Source: a bacterium
Lineage (GTDB): Bacteria; Chloroflexota; Dormibacteria; Aeolococcales; Bog-877
DNA length: 64,000 nucleotides
NCBI GenBank assembly: GCA_021827985.1
Contig: JAKATL010000009.1
Coordinates: 1-64,000 of the forward strand
Direction: 5' to 3'
This document shows positions 15,374 to 24,287 of the stretch, piece by piece (position 1 is the first letter of the stretch; each line of letters begins with the position of its first letter). Under the pieces are notes generated by a model, which ran no database searches, was not told the DNA's origin, and saw only the letters and a list, made by a program, of their open reading frames with translations. The position numbers and the translations under genes were made by a program.

Positions 15374-16288
15374 TCAGGGCCCCTGGCTCTCCACCAGATA
15401 GCTGGGATCGTCCACAGCCTGGAACCCGGCCCGGTAGACCGCCTGACGCAGGAGGGCTGAGGATCCCAGGGCGATAGCTCCGCCGAGCCGCAGCAGGAGT
15501 GGGCTCCGTCTCCCGGCGAGCACCAGCACCGCGCTCGTCCACGAGGCGAGCCTGTGGACCCGGGCGAGGCGTCCGCCCCTGCCAGTCCGGTAGGGCTCGG
15601 CGAGCGGTCCCAGGTGGGACTCCATGGCCAGGAAGGCCGCCTGCTCCAGCGCTGTCCCGACCACCACCATGCGGCGGGACACCGGCCTTCCCTCCTCCGG
15701 GCCGGCCAGACAGAGCGCCCCACCGGCGGCCGCCAGCGAGCTCCCGGAGAAGACGAAAGGCAGAAGGTGGCGTCCCGCGCGCCAGATGGGGTTGGCGGTG
15801 TCGCCTAGGAGCACCGCCGTGTAATTGGCGAGAATCGGCCCCAGGATGCCTGCCGCCCCTTCCATCGTTCCGGTCACCGCCACCGGGAGGCCGGCCAGGT
15901 CCGCCGCCTCGGCCATCCCCAGAGCGCTCCCGAAGCCGGCCAGGGTCCAGCTCCCCAGGCTCATCGGGGAGGTCGGCCGTACCACCCTCAGCATGTTCAG
16001 GAAACGCGCCGGACGCCCCAGGTCGGAGATCAGCAGCGCCGGGCTCACCAGCGCCCCCGCCAGCGCCATGCGGCGAGCGCTCCGGCCCATTCGGTGCTGG
16101 CCGGACCAGCGGGCCAGGATGGAGGTGGCGGCGAGGGCACCGGCGGTGCCTCCGGTGAAGAAGTAGAGGGGTACCTCCCAGGTCCAGGCGGGGCGCCGCA
16201 CGATCGGGAGTCCGTAGTAGGAGCGGGGCCGCTCCCGCGGCACCAGCGGCCTCTCGGCCGGCTCCTCCCGCCCTCCTACCGCCGCCAT
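15374..16288 (-). CDS. nrfD: NrfD-type membrane subunit of formate dehydrogenase
   Basis: A 304-residue polytopic protein of the NrfD/PsrC family, the quinone-reactive anchor that passes electrons from an iron-sulfur subunit to menaquinone. Diagnostic parts are WEVPLYFFTGGTAGALAATS, LISDLGRPARFLNMLRVVRP and SPMSLGSWTLAGFGSALG. About eight hydrophobic segments are visible. I moved the start to ATG 16288 because AGGAG stands 7 bases upstream and the overlap with fdhB then falls to 13 bases; a longer frame begins at 16348. It is the last gene of the fdhA-fdhB-nrfD operon and replaces the cytochrome b subunit used by E. coli FDH-N. Confidence 0.9.
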   Translation of the reverse strand: MAAVGGREEPAERPLVPRERPRSYYGLPIVRRPAWTWEVPLYFFTGGTAGALAATSILARWSGQHRMGRSARRMALAGALVSPALLISDLGRPARFLNMLRVVRPTSPMSLGSWTLAGFGSALGMAEAADLAGLPVAVTGTMEGAAGILGPILANYTAVLLGDTANPIWRAGRHLLPFVFSGSSLAAAGGALCLAGPEEGRPVSRRMVVVGTALEQAAFLAMESHLGPLAEPYRTGRGGRLARVHRLASWTSAVLVLAGRRSPLLLRLGGAIALGSSALLRQAVYRAGFQAVDDPSYLVESQGP

Positions 16289-17097
16289 CTGATCGCTCCT
16301 GCCAGGCCGCCCACCAGGAGCCAGGCCGCCACTGACGCTGCTCCCCACATGGTGACCACGTCCCGGCGCCGGTACTCCGGGCGGGGTGGGAGCCCATACA
16401 CCTCGGGGCGGTCCAGCAGGAGAAAGAAGGCGCCGAAGCCGCCCACACCGTCCGACTCGTCGGCCCCGTAGAGGTGCGCCTCCTCACCTCCAGGCTGGGC
16501 TCGCACCTGCTCGAGGCGGGCGTGGGCCGTCTCGAGCAGCTCCTCCAAAGGCCCGAACTGGATGGACGCCGTCGGACAGGCCTTGGCGCAGGCGGGCTGC
16601 TCCCCGATCTTGAGACGGTCGTAGCAGAGGGTGCACTTGAAGGCCCGGCCGTCGTCCTCCCGGCGCTCGATCACCCCGAAGGGGCAGGCGACCACGCAGT
16701 AGCCGCAGCCGTTGCAGACGTCGTCCTGGACCACCACTGTCCCGAACTCGGATCGGAAGATCGCCCCAGTGGGGCAGACCTCGAGGCAGGCGGCCCGGGT
16801 GCAGTGCTTGCACACGTCGGAGCTCATGAGCCATCTCACCCCGGCAGCGTCGTCCTGGCGCACCCGCTCCACGAAGGCCACGTGGCGCCAGCTGTTGGCC
16901 CCCAGCCGGAGGGTGTTGTCGTAGGAGTTGCCGCTCCAGGCCGGTTTGGAGTCGGGCACCCCGTTCCACTCCTTGCAGGCCACCTCGCAGGCCTTGCAGC
17001 CGATGCAGACCGAGCTGTCGGTGAAGAACCCCATCCGGGTTCCGCCGGCCTGCCACAGGGGCAGGGCCAGTGTCGGCAGCCGCGGCCCGGGGGTCAC
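16276..17097 (-). CDS. fdhB: Formate dehydrogenase iron-sulfur subunit
   Basis: A 273-residue ferredoxin-like electron-transfer subunit. Four cysteine clusters are visible: CIGCKACEVACKEWNG, CKHCTRAACLEVCPTGAI, CNGCGYCVVACPFGV, and CTLCYDRLKIGEQPACAKACP, giving four [4Fe-4S] centres in the FdnH pattern. Unlike FdnH there is no obvious C-terminal transmembrane helix of usual length, only a hydrophobic tail VAAWLLVGGLAGAI that may serve as one. The GTG start at 17097 overlaps the fdhA stop (GTGA), indicating coupling; an internal ATG at MGFFTDSS is an alternative. It links the selenoprotein catalytic subunit to the NrfD anchor. Confidence 0.93.
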   Translation of the reverse strand: MTPGPRLPTLALPLWQAGGTRMGFFTDSSVCIGCKACEVACKEWNGVPDSKPAWSGNSYDNTLRLGANSWRHVAFVERVRQDDAAGVRWLMSSDVCKHCTRAACLEVCPTGAIFRSEFGTVVVQDDVCNGCGYCVVACPFGVIERREDDGRAFKCTLCYDRLKIGEQPACAKACPTASIQFGPLEELLETAHARLEQVRAQPGGEEAHLYGADESDGVGGFGAFFLLLDRPEVYGLPPRPEYRRRDVVTMWGAASVAAWLLVGGLAGAIRWRR

Positions 17098-20000
17098 GAC
17101 GGCGCCTGGTCAGCCCGCCGTCCGGGCCGGACGTCGCAGGTGGCGGCCTTGACCTCCTGGATGTGGACGTTGGGGTCCAGGACCAGCGGGAAGAGGTCGT
17201 TGGCGGAGTCGCCCCGGACCAGCCCGCGGCTCCCCCAGTGGTAGGGGAGCCCGACCTGGTGCACCTGCTGACCCTGGACTCGAAGCGGTGTGAGGCGGGC
17301 AGTGACCAGGACCCTGGCCTCGATCGAGGCCCTCTCCGTGACGATGGTCGCCCATCCGCCATGCCGAAGCTGCCGGAGCTCGGCCAGCTCCGGGCTAACC
17401 TCGCAGAACATCTCCGGCTGGAGTTGGCTCAGCCGGGCCAGGAAGCGGCTCATGCCGCCGGCGGTATGGTGCTCGGTGAGCCGGTACGTGGTCATCACGA
17501 AGGGGAAGCGATCGGCGCCCTCCTCGCCCGCAGTCGGGTGGTAGGGGTTGTCGGGACGCCGGAAAAGCTGGCGAGCGGGGTTGGCCTCCTGCTCGTAGAG
17601 CGGGTTGTGCGTCGGCGACTCCTGCGGCTCGTAGTGGGTGGGCAACGGCCCATCGAGCAGCCCGCTGGGGGCGAACAGCCAGCCCCGGCCGTCCGCCTGC
17701 ATGACGAAGGGGCGGTCCCCGGGGAGGGAGTTCTCGGCCGAGGCGCCCGGCGGCGGCTGGTAGGTGGGGGCGCGATCGACCGGGAAGTCGGGAACGTCCG
17801 GCCCGGTCCAGCGCCCCAGCTCAGGGTCCCAGGCCAGGTAGCGCTTGCGCTCCGACCAGGGCTGTCCGGAGGGGTCGGCGGAAGCCCGGTTGTACAGGAC
17901 CCGACGGTTCATCGGCCAGGCCCAGCCCCACTCCGGCGCCACCCAGCTCTGCTCCCAATGAGGACGGCGACGAGCTGCCTGGTTCTGTCCGCCTGCGAAT
18001 GCCCCGCAGTAGATCCAGGTCCCTGAACTGGTGCTGCCGTCGTCGCGGAGCGCCCCCAATCCGGGGAGCGGGCTGCCGTCGGCCGCCACACCGCTGATCT
18101 CCCGCAGGACCGCCTCGGCCCGTGGTTCCTGCTGCTCACCCTCCAAGGGGTAATCCCAGGTGAGGTCCAGGATCGGCCGGTCACGGTCCAGCCGCCGCCG
18201 CTCCAACTTCTCCCGGATGCGCCGCCCCAGCCAGTAGGCGAACCAGAGCTCAGACCGGCGGTCCCCAGCCGGGTCCACCGCCCGCTCATGCCACTGGAGA
18301 AGCCTCTGGGTGTTGGTGAAGCTGCCGTCCTTCTCCGTGTGGGCGGCCGCCGGCAGGAGGAACACCTCGGTGCCGATCTCCTCGCTCCGGACCTCACCGG
18401 CGGCCACCTCCGGCGAGTCGCGCCAGAAGCTTGCGGTCTCGATCTCATACAGGTCGCGGACCACCAGCCAGTCCAGGTTGCGCAGCCCTCTCCGGTGCAG
18501 GGTGCCGTGGGCCGAGCCCACGGCCGGGTTCTCCCCGAGGACGAAGAACCCCTTCACCGTCCCGTCCACCATACCCAGGGTGCTCTGGTAGGTCGAGTGG
18601 TCGCCGGTGAGCCGGGGGAGGTAGTTGAAGGCGAACTGGTTGTCGGCGGTGGCGGCGTCGCCCCAGTAGGCCTTGAGCAGGGAGACCAGATAGGCCTTGA
18701 GGTTGCCCCAGTAACCGCCAGCGGCACCTCCGTGAGGCCGGCAGAAGCCGTCCAGGTCGGTGGCGTCCTGGGCCATCGGCATGGGCAGGTAGCCGGGAAG
18801 AACGTCGAAGAGGGTGGCGATGTCGGTGGCCCCCTGGATGTTGGCGTGGCCCCGGAGGGCCAGGATGCCGCCCCCCGGCCTGCCCATGTTCCCCAGCAGC
18901 AGTTGCAGGATCGCCGCGGTGCGGATGTACTGCACTCCCACCGTGTGCTGGGTCCAGCCCACCGCGTACACGAAGCAGGTGGTCCGCTCCGGCCCCGAGC
19001 TATCGCAGATCAGCTCGGCCAGTCGCCGAAACTGGGCGGCGGGGACCCCACAGGTGCGCTCCACCATCTCCTCCGTATACCGCGAGAAATGGCGGCGCAG
19101 GAGCTGGAAGACGCAGTGGGGATCCTCCAGGCTGGGATCTTCGAAGGGGACCTCACCAGCCACCACGACACCTTCCCCCTGGGGCGGCGGGGCGGTCCGC
19201 TGCCCGGCCGCGGCCCAGACTGATCCCCCTCGATACTGCCAGGTGCGGTTCTCGTACATCCCTTGGTCCTGGTTCCAGCCGGAGAAGAACCCGTCCAGGT
19301 CCTCGGTGTCCAGGAAGTGCTCGTCAATGATGGTGGCGGCGTTGGTGTAGTTGACCATGTAGTCGCGGAAGTAGCGGTGGTTCTCCAGGACGTAGTGGAT
19401 CAGCCCGCCCAGGAAGGCGATGTCACTCCCCGCCCGCAGGGGTATGTGCAGGTCGGCCAGGGCGCTGGTCCGGGTGAAACGCGGGTCGACGTGGACCAGC
19501 TTCCCCCCCCGCTTCTGGGACTCCACCACCCACTGGAAGGCCACCGGGTGGCACTCCGCCATGTTGGACCCCATCACCACGACGCAGTCGGAGTTCACGA
19601 GGTCGCCGGGGAAGGTGGTGGCGCCGCCCCTACCGAACGAAGCCCCCAGACCGGGGACGGTGGCCGAGTGTCATATTCGGGCCTGGTTCTCGACCTGGAC
19701 CACGCCCAGGCCCACCATCAACTTGCGCCAGAGGTAGTTCTCTTCGTTGTCGATGGTGGCGCCCCCGAGGCTGGCGATCCCCATGGTGCGCCGGAGCGGC
19801 CGACCCTGCTGGTCGACCTCCTCGAAGGTGGCGTCCCGGGTGGCGATCACCCGATCGGCGATCATCTCCATGGCCGAGTCCAGGGAGATCTCCTCCCAGG
19901 AGGTGCCGTGGGGCCGACGGTACTTCACCTTCAACTCCCGCAGGGGGCTGTTGACCAGTTCCCGGCTGGCAGCGCCCTTGGGGCAGAGGCGGCCGCGCGA

Positions 20001-20234
20001 GAGCGGGCTGGCTGGGTCCCCCTCGATCTGGGTGACCTCCCCCTGGCGCACGTACACCAGCTGGCCGCACCCCACAGCGCAGTAGGGGCAGATCGAGGGG
20101 GCCACCCGGTCGGCGCTGGCGGTGCGCGCAGTGCGCACCTCGGTCAGGTTCGAGGTGCTGGTCCCCCCCAGGCCCAGAAGGTCCCTGCCGGTGACCTGCC
20201 GCCAGACCGGCCAGCGCCGCGCCTCAAACGGCAT
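17094..20234 (-). CDS. fdhA: Formate dehydrogenase catalytic subunit, selenoprotein (UGA = Sec188)
   Basis: A molybdopterin formate dehydrogenase of 1046 residues if the in-frame TGA at 19673-19671 is read as selenocysteine. The context NQARI-Sec-HSATVPGLGASFGRGG matches the active site of E. coli FDH-N (NQARV-U-HGPTV). The frame continues without interruption on both sides. The N-terminus has the [4Fe-4S] motif CPYCAVGCGQLVYV with LCPKGAASRELVNS. Downstream are VVVMGSNMAECHPVAFQWV, the bis-MGD domains, and a C-terminal dinucleotide-binding domain ending in QVHQVGLPYHWGSRGL. The N-terminus has no clear twin-arginine signal with hydrophobic core, so the active site may face the cytoplasm. It oxidises formate and feeds FdhB and NrfD. 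No fdhD/fdhE maturation genes are nearby. Confidence 0.95.
19632..19670 (-). promoter_or_regulatory. SECIS element of fdhA
   Basis: It starts immediately after the UGA. The mRNA has CCCC, loop GGUCU (bases +19 to +23, window 19652-19648), then GGGG, extended by G-C and U-G pairs. An outer ACCG/CGGU stem lies across an internal loop. E. coli fdhF has the same GGUCU loop at the same distance from its UGA. The hairpin is the SelB recruitment site. Confidence 0.9.
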
Positions 20235-20313
20235 CTGAGATCGGTTGCCCGAGCTCGACTTGCACCCCGCCAGAATAGCTCAGCCGCCCGCCCGCCGATA
20301 GACTGACCTGCCA

Positions 20314-21258
20314 ATGGGTACATCGCCAGGGGGGACGCACCGCCTCCACTTCACCGAGGTCGGCCCGCGTGACGGGCTACAGAACCTCGACCTCGATCTC
20401 CCCACCGAGACCAAGCTGGCCCTGGTGGAGCAGCTTCTGGACGCCGACATTGACCTGGTCGAGGCCACCTCCATGGTCTCCCCCCGCTGGGTGCCCAAGA
20501 TGGCGGACGCGGAGACGCTGCTGAGCGCCCTGGTGGCCGCGCGGGGACACGGGGTCCTGCGCCGCCTGCGAGTTCTGGTCCCCAACCTGCGCGGGCTGGA
20601 GAGGGCCCTGGCGGCTGGAGCGGTTCACGTCGTCGCCAATATCGGTGCCACCGAGGGCTTCAACCAGGCCAACCTCCGCCAGGGAGTGGAGGAGACCCTG
20701 GTCGAGCTTGCGAGGATGGCCGAGCTCGCCAGGGCGCAGGGCTGCACCTTCGACGTCGGAATCAGCTGCTCCTTCGGCTGCCCGTTCGAAGGCCGGGTCG
20801 CCCCGGACCGGGTGGCCGAGCTGGCGGACCGGCTCGCCGACCTGGGGGTCTCGGAAATCGGCATCGCCGACACCATCGGGGTCGCCGATCCACGCCAGGT
20901 CAGCTCCCTGATCGAGCAGCTGGCGCGCTCGGGGGTCGGCGCCGAGCAGCTCTCCCTTCATCTCCACGACACCCGGGGGATGGGTCTCGCCAACGCCCTG
21001 GCGGCCCACGAGTCCGGGATCCGGCGCTTCGAGGGCTCGGTGGGGGGAATCGGCGGCTGCCCCTTCGCTCCCCGCTCCACCGGCAACGTCTGCAGCGAGG
21101 ACCTGCTGCACATGCTGGTCCGCGTGGGGGCGGAGACCGATGTGGACCTCGAGGGGCTCTGCCAGGCGGCGACCTATCTCGAGGAGGTGCTGGACCGGCC
21201 GCTGCCCGGGCGGCTCTACCGCGCGGGGATCTGGGAGGGTGCTGCCTCCCCCGCCTGA
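20314..21258 (+). CDS. mvaB: Hydroxymethylglutaryl-CoA lyase
   Basis: A 314-residue TIM-barrel enzyme that splits HMG-CoA into acetyl-CoA and acetoacetate, usually in leucine breakdown. Signatures are TEVGPRDGLQN near residue 15, VEATSMVSPRWVPKMAD, NIGATEGFNQAN, and the catalytic-cysteine loop GGIGGCPFAPRSTGN near residue 245. HLHDTRGMGLANALAAHESG supplies metal-binding histidines. Length is normal (about 300). It is divergent from fdhA, with 79 bases between them. No other leucine-degradation gene is adjacent. Its 3' end overlaps the end of the convergent membrane-protein gene by 43 bases. Confidence 0.92.
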   Translation: MGTSPGGTHRLHFTEVGPRDGLQNLDLDLPTETKLALVEQLLDADIDLVEATSMVSPRWVPKMADAETLLSALVAARGHGVLRRLRVLVPNLRGLERALAAGAVHVVANIGATEGFNQANLRQGVEETLVELARMAELARAQGCTFDVGISCSFGCPFEGRVAPDRVAELADRLADLGVSEIGIADTIGVADPRQVSSLIEQLARSGVGAEQLSLHLHDTRGMGLANALAAHESGIRRFEGSVGGIGGCPFAPRSTGNVCSEDLLHMLVRVGAETDVDLEGLCQAATYLEEVLDRPLPGRLYRAGIWEGAASPA

Positions 21259-22172
21259 TCGGCCGCTGACTCACTGGCCGCTAGTGCCGCTGGGGCCCCG
21301 GGGGATGGGTGTTCCAGCTCGAGGACGACGCAGAAGCCCACCACCATGACCTGGGCGGCCAGGAACACGAAGGCGAGGATCAGGAAGAAGAGGGCGAAGG
21401 TGGCGCCGTAGGCGGCGAACCCGTGGGCGAGGTGGAGATAGAGGGGGAAGGCGAGCGAGAGCAACTCGAAGAGGACCGCGCCGACCAGCGCCCCGCGCAG
21501 AGTGGCCCGCATACCCGGGGCCCTCGCCGGGGCCAGCCGGTACACGAGTGAGAACAGGATCCACCCCACCACGACCGCGGCCAGGGCCTGGAGTCCGGCC
21601 GCCGCCGCTGCGCTTCGAAGGGGGGCCGGAAGGCCGGCCCCGGCGGGAAGTGCCGCCAGCAGGGTGGAGCTGAGGACCACTGGCGCCGCCAGCAGAGCCA
21701 GCGCTGCGGTGAGGGCGAGGCCGGTCAGCTTCTGGGCCAGGAACCCTCGGGTGTGGCCACCAGAGAGGCCGGAGAAAGCTGTGTCCATGGCCGAGAAGAG
21801 CGAGGTCCCGGACCACACCAGGCCGACCCCGCCGACCACCGCGGTCCATCCGACATTCCGGTGAAAAGATTGCAGGGCGGACAGCACCGCCTGATCGCGG
21901 CCCCCCGGAAGAAGCTGGGCCACCGCCCTCGCCACCCGCTCCCCGGCCCCAGGATCCCGGTAGAGCTCCCCGGCTGCCGCAACCGCCAGCAGCACCAGGG
22001 GGAAGGTGGCGAAGAGCAGATTCCAGGCGATCAGGGTCGCCTGGTTGGGGCCGTTTCGGCCGAGGTACCTGGAGGCAACCCGCAGGGGCAGGGTGCGCCG
22101 CAGCCAGTTCCAGACGACTCGCACCCAGCCAGGGTAGGACCTGCGCCGCGACCTGGCCGGTCGCGAGATCAT
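21216..22172 (-). CDS. YihY/BrkB family membrane protein
   Basis: A 318-residue inner-membrane protein of the YihY/BrkB family (once annotated ribonuclease BN). The N-terminal part SRYLGRNGPNQATLIAWNLL followed by FATFPLVLLAVAAAGELYRD is typical. Six hydrophobic segments follow, with LVWSGTSLFSAMDTAFSGL and a late WILFSLVYRLAPAR. Function is unsettled; some members are implicated in transport or envelope integrity. I chose ATG 22172, which has AGGTGG 8 bases upstream; the longer frame from 22259 would overlap the divergent ABC gene. The C-terminal 30 residues are hydrophilic. Confidence 0.87.
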   Translation of the reverse strand: MISRPARSRRRSYPGWVRVVWNWLRRTLPLRVASRYLGRNGPNQATLIAWNLLFATFPLVLLAVAAAGELYRDPGAGERVARAVAQLLPGGRDQAVLSALQSFHRNVGWTAVVGGVGLVWSGTSLFSAMDTAFSGLSGGHTRGFLAQKLTGLALTAALALLAAPVVLSSTLLAALPAGAGLPAPLRSAAAAAGLQALAAVVVGWILFSLVYRLAPARAPGMRATLRGALVGAVLFELLSLAFPLYLHLAHGFAAYGATFALFFLILAFVFLAAQVMVVGFCVVLELEHPSPGAPAALAASESAADQAGEAAPSQIPAR

Positions 22173-22222
22173 CGATTCGGGCCACCTGCTACGCTCTGCA
22201 AACTCAGCCACCCGGGAGGACG

Positions 22223-23155
22223 ATGAGCCAAGCCGCCCCTCTGGAGGTCTCCCAAGCACCCCTGGCCGTGCGGGTGCGCGACCTGCGCAAGTCGTACGGC
22301 GAGGTGCAGGCGGTGCGGGGCATCAGCCTGGAGATTCCCCGGGGGTGCGTGGCCGCCCTTCTCGGGCCCAACGGCGCCGGCAAGACCACGACGCTGGAGA
22401 TCATCGAGGGGTTGCGGCGCGCCGACTCGGGGGAGGTGCAGGTGCTGGGGACCAGCCCGGAGCGCGCGCGCCGGCGGGTGGGTGTGCAGCTCCAGGAGTC
22501 CGCCCTCTATGAGGACCTGACCTGCAACGAGACCCTTCGCCTCTTTGGGCGCCTCTACGGGTATGAGGCGGACCCGGCGGCGCTTCTGGAGCTGGTGGAG
22601 ATGGGGGAGGTCGGGGACCGGCGGGCCACCAACCTCTCGGGTGGGCAGAAGCGTCGCCTTCAGATCGCCCTTACCCTGTGCAATGACCCCGAGCTGGTGA
22701 TCCTCGACGAACCGACCACCGGGCTGGATCCAATCGCCCGCCGCCAGACCTGGGCTATGATCCGGGCCCTTCACGACCAGGGGCGCACGGTGGTGCTCAC
22801 CACCCACTACATCGAGGAGGCGGACCAGCTGGCGGAGATGGTCTGGATCATCGACCAGGGGCAGGTGGTGGCCCAGGGCAGCCCCTCAGAGCTGGTCGCC
22901 GAGCTGGGCGCCGCCGCCAACGTGAGTGTGGCGGCGGAGCAGCAGGCGCGGCTGGACCAGGTGGCGGGGGTGGTGCGGGGGGAGTGGCGGGAGGGCCGCT
23001 GGGAGCTGCAGACCAGGGAGGTGGGAGGGGTGCTTCGGGAGATCGCCGATCGATTCGGCGAGGGAGCCCTCCGCGACGTCTCGGTCCGCCCCCCGACTCT
23101 CGAGGACGTCTTCCTGCGGCGCACCGGGAGGCGCCTCGGCGAGGAGGGATCGTGA
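22223..23155 (+). CDS. ABC transporter ATP-binding protein (exporter type)
   Basis: A 310-residue ATPase of the DrrA/CcmA-like exporter group. Walker A is GPNGAGKTTT (near residue 55), the Q-loop region is VGVQLQESALYEDLT, the signature is LSGGQKRRLQIAL, Walker B is LVILDEPTTGLDP, and the switch is TTHYIEEAD. A C-terminal extension of about 80 residues resembles DUF4162 and ends LEDVFLRRTGRR, as in ABC-2 exporters. The start ATG 22223 has GGGAGGA upstream. The next gene begins inside the stop codon, so the two form a transporter operon. Substrate unknown. Confidence 0.93.
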   Translation: MSQAAPLEVSQAPLAVRVRDLRKSYGEVQAVRGISLEIPRGCVAALLGPNGAGKTTTLEIIEGLRRADSGEVQVLGTSPERARRRVGVQLQESALYEDLTCNETLRLFGRLYGYEADPAALLELVEMGEVGDRRATNLSGGQKRRLQIALTLCNDPELVILDEPTTGLDPIARRQTWAMIRALHDQGRTVVLTTHYIEEADQLAEMVWIIDQGQVVAQGSPSELVAELGAAANVSVAAEQQARLDQVAGVVRGEWREGRWELQTREVGGVLREIADRFGEGALRDVSVRPPTLEDVFLRRTGRRLGEEGS

Positions 23156-24285
23156 GCCCCAGGTCTGGATTCGCCAGGGAGCTGGGGACCTCGCCCTGGA
23201 TCGGGTTCTGGGCCCTGAGTGCGGCCAACGTGCGCGTCCTCTATCGCAACCGGCAGGTCCTGGTCTTCAACGTACTGGTACCCCTGCTGCTCATCGTCAT
23301 CTTTGGCGGCCTCTTCCAGCGCTCCCAGCTCAATGTGGATCTGGTGGGAGGGCAGCCCGAGCTCGCGGTCCTGAGAGCCGCCCTCCCCTCCAGCTCCTAT
23401 GCCCTGCATGTGGTATCGCCGTCCACGGCGCGCAGCCAGGTGTTGAATGGGGGCGCCGAATTCGCGCTCGAGGTGGTGGGCGAGTCCCCTCCGCTCACCG
23501 TGCGGGTGCTGGAGAACTCGGCCAACGTCTCGGAGAACGGCTCCCTGACCGCCGCCGCCATGGGAGCGGTGGCCGCCCTGAACCAGGCCCTGCTGCGCCG
23601 GGAGCCGGCGGTCCGGGGGCAGGTGGTTGGCCTCCACCCCCCGGGAGGCGCCAGCTCCGGCTCCCTGGCGCGCACCAACTACATCGAATTCCTCGCTCCG
23701 GGCGTACTTGCCTACGCCGTCCTCAACGGCGGGCTCTCCGCCGGGCTCAGGCTGGTCGGGGACCGGGAGCGGGGGGTCCTCCGCCGGATCCGGGCCACCC
23801 CCCTGCCGATCTGGGCCTTCCTGCTGGCCAGCGTCGTGTCCCAGCTGGCCCTGGTGGCCATCCAGATCGCGGTCCTGCTCGGCGTGGGGCACGCCCTCTA
23901 CGGGATCGGGCTCGGGCCCTCCCCAGGCCCGCTCCTCCTCCTCCTCCTGGTGGGCTCGCTCTGCTTCCTGGCCGGCGGCTTCCTGATCGCCGCCCTCTCC
24001 CGCCGGGAGCAGTCGGCGATCGTCATGTCGAACCTGGTGTCCCTGCCCCAGCTGTTCGTGGCCGGGGTCTTCTACCCGCTGGCCGGGTCCCCCCTCTGGC
24101 TGCAGAAGCTCTCGGAGGTCATGCCCCTCACCTACTTCAGCAATGGCCTGAGGGGGCTCATGGCCCAGGGCCAGGGACTCTCCGAGACCGCGGTGGACTT
24201 CTACGTCCTGGTGGGGGTGGGGGTCGTGGTCCTCTTGATCGCCGCCCGCACCTTCCGCTTCCAGCCCACCGGGGCGGGGGGCTGA
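23152..24285 (+). CDS. ABC-2 type transporter permease
   Basis: A 377-residue permease that pairs with the preceding ATPase. The N-terminal segment NRQVLVFNVLVPLLLIVIFG is the first transmembrane helix. A large external domain (about residues 50-180) and a cluster of five helices follow, including LLVGSLCFLAGGFLIAALSR and the late GVGVVVLLIAARTF. The ABC-2 motif QLFVAGVFYPLAGSPLWLQ lies just before the last helices. GTG 23152 overlaps the ATPase stop. The exporter may handle a drug, lipid or antimicrobial, but the sequence does not say which. Confidence 0.92.
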   Translation: MSPRSGFARELGTSPWIGFWALSAANVRVLYRNRQVLVFNVLVPLLLIVIFGGLFQRSQLNVDLVGGQPELAVLRAALPSSSYALHVVSPSTARSQVLNGGAEFALEVVGESPPLTVRVLENSANVSENGSLTAAAMGAVAALNQALLRREPAVRGQVVGLHPPGGASSGSLARTNYIEFLAPGVLAYAVLNGGLSAGLRLVGDRERGVLRRIRATPLPIWAFLLASVVSQLALVAIQIAVLLGVGHALYGIGLGPSPGPLLLLLLVGSLCFLAGGFLIAALSRREQSAIVMSNLVSLPQLFVAGVFYPLAGSPLWLQKLSEVMPLTYFSNGLRGLMAQGQGLSETAVDFYVLVGVGVVVLLIAARTFRFQPTGAGG

Positions 24286-24287
24286 GC

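Noticed and set aside
16474-17244. Plus-strand ORFs over the formate dehydrogenase genes, also 18288-19223 and 19263-20306
   Set aside because: They lie opposite fdhB and fdhA, which have clear cysteine-cluster and molybdopterin motifs. High GC keeps the antisense frames open.
17094-19598. Formate dehydrogenase starting at 19598 as an independent 834-residue gene
   Set aside because: The frame continues upstream through the Sec UGA into the 4Fe-4S N-terminal domain, so this is not a separate gene.
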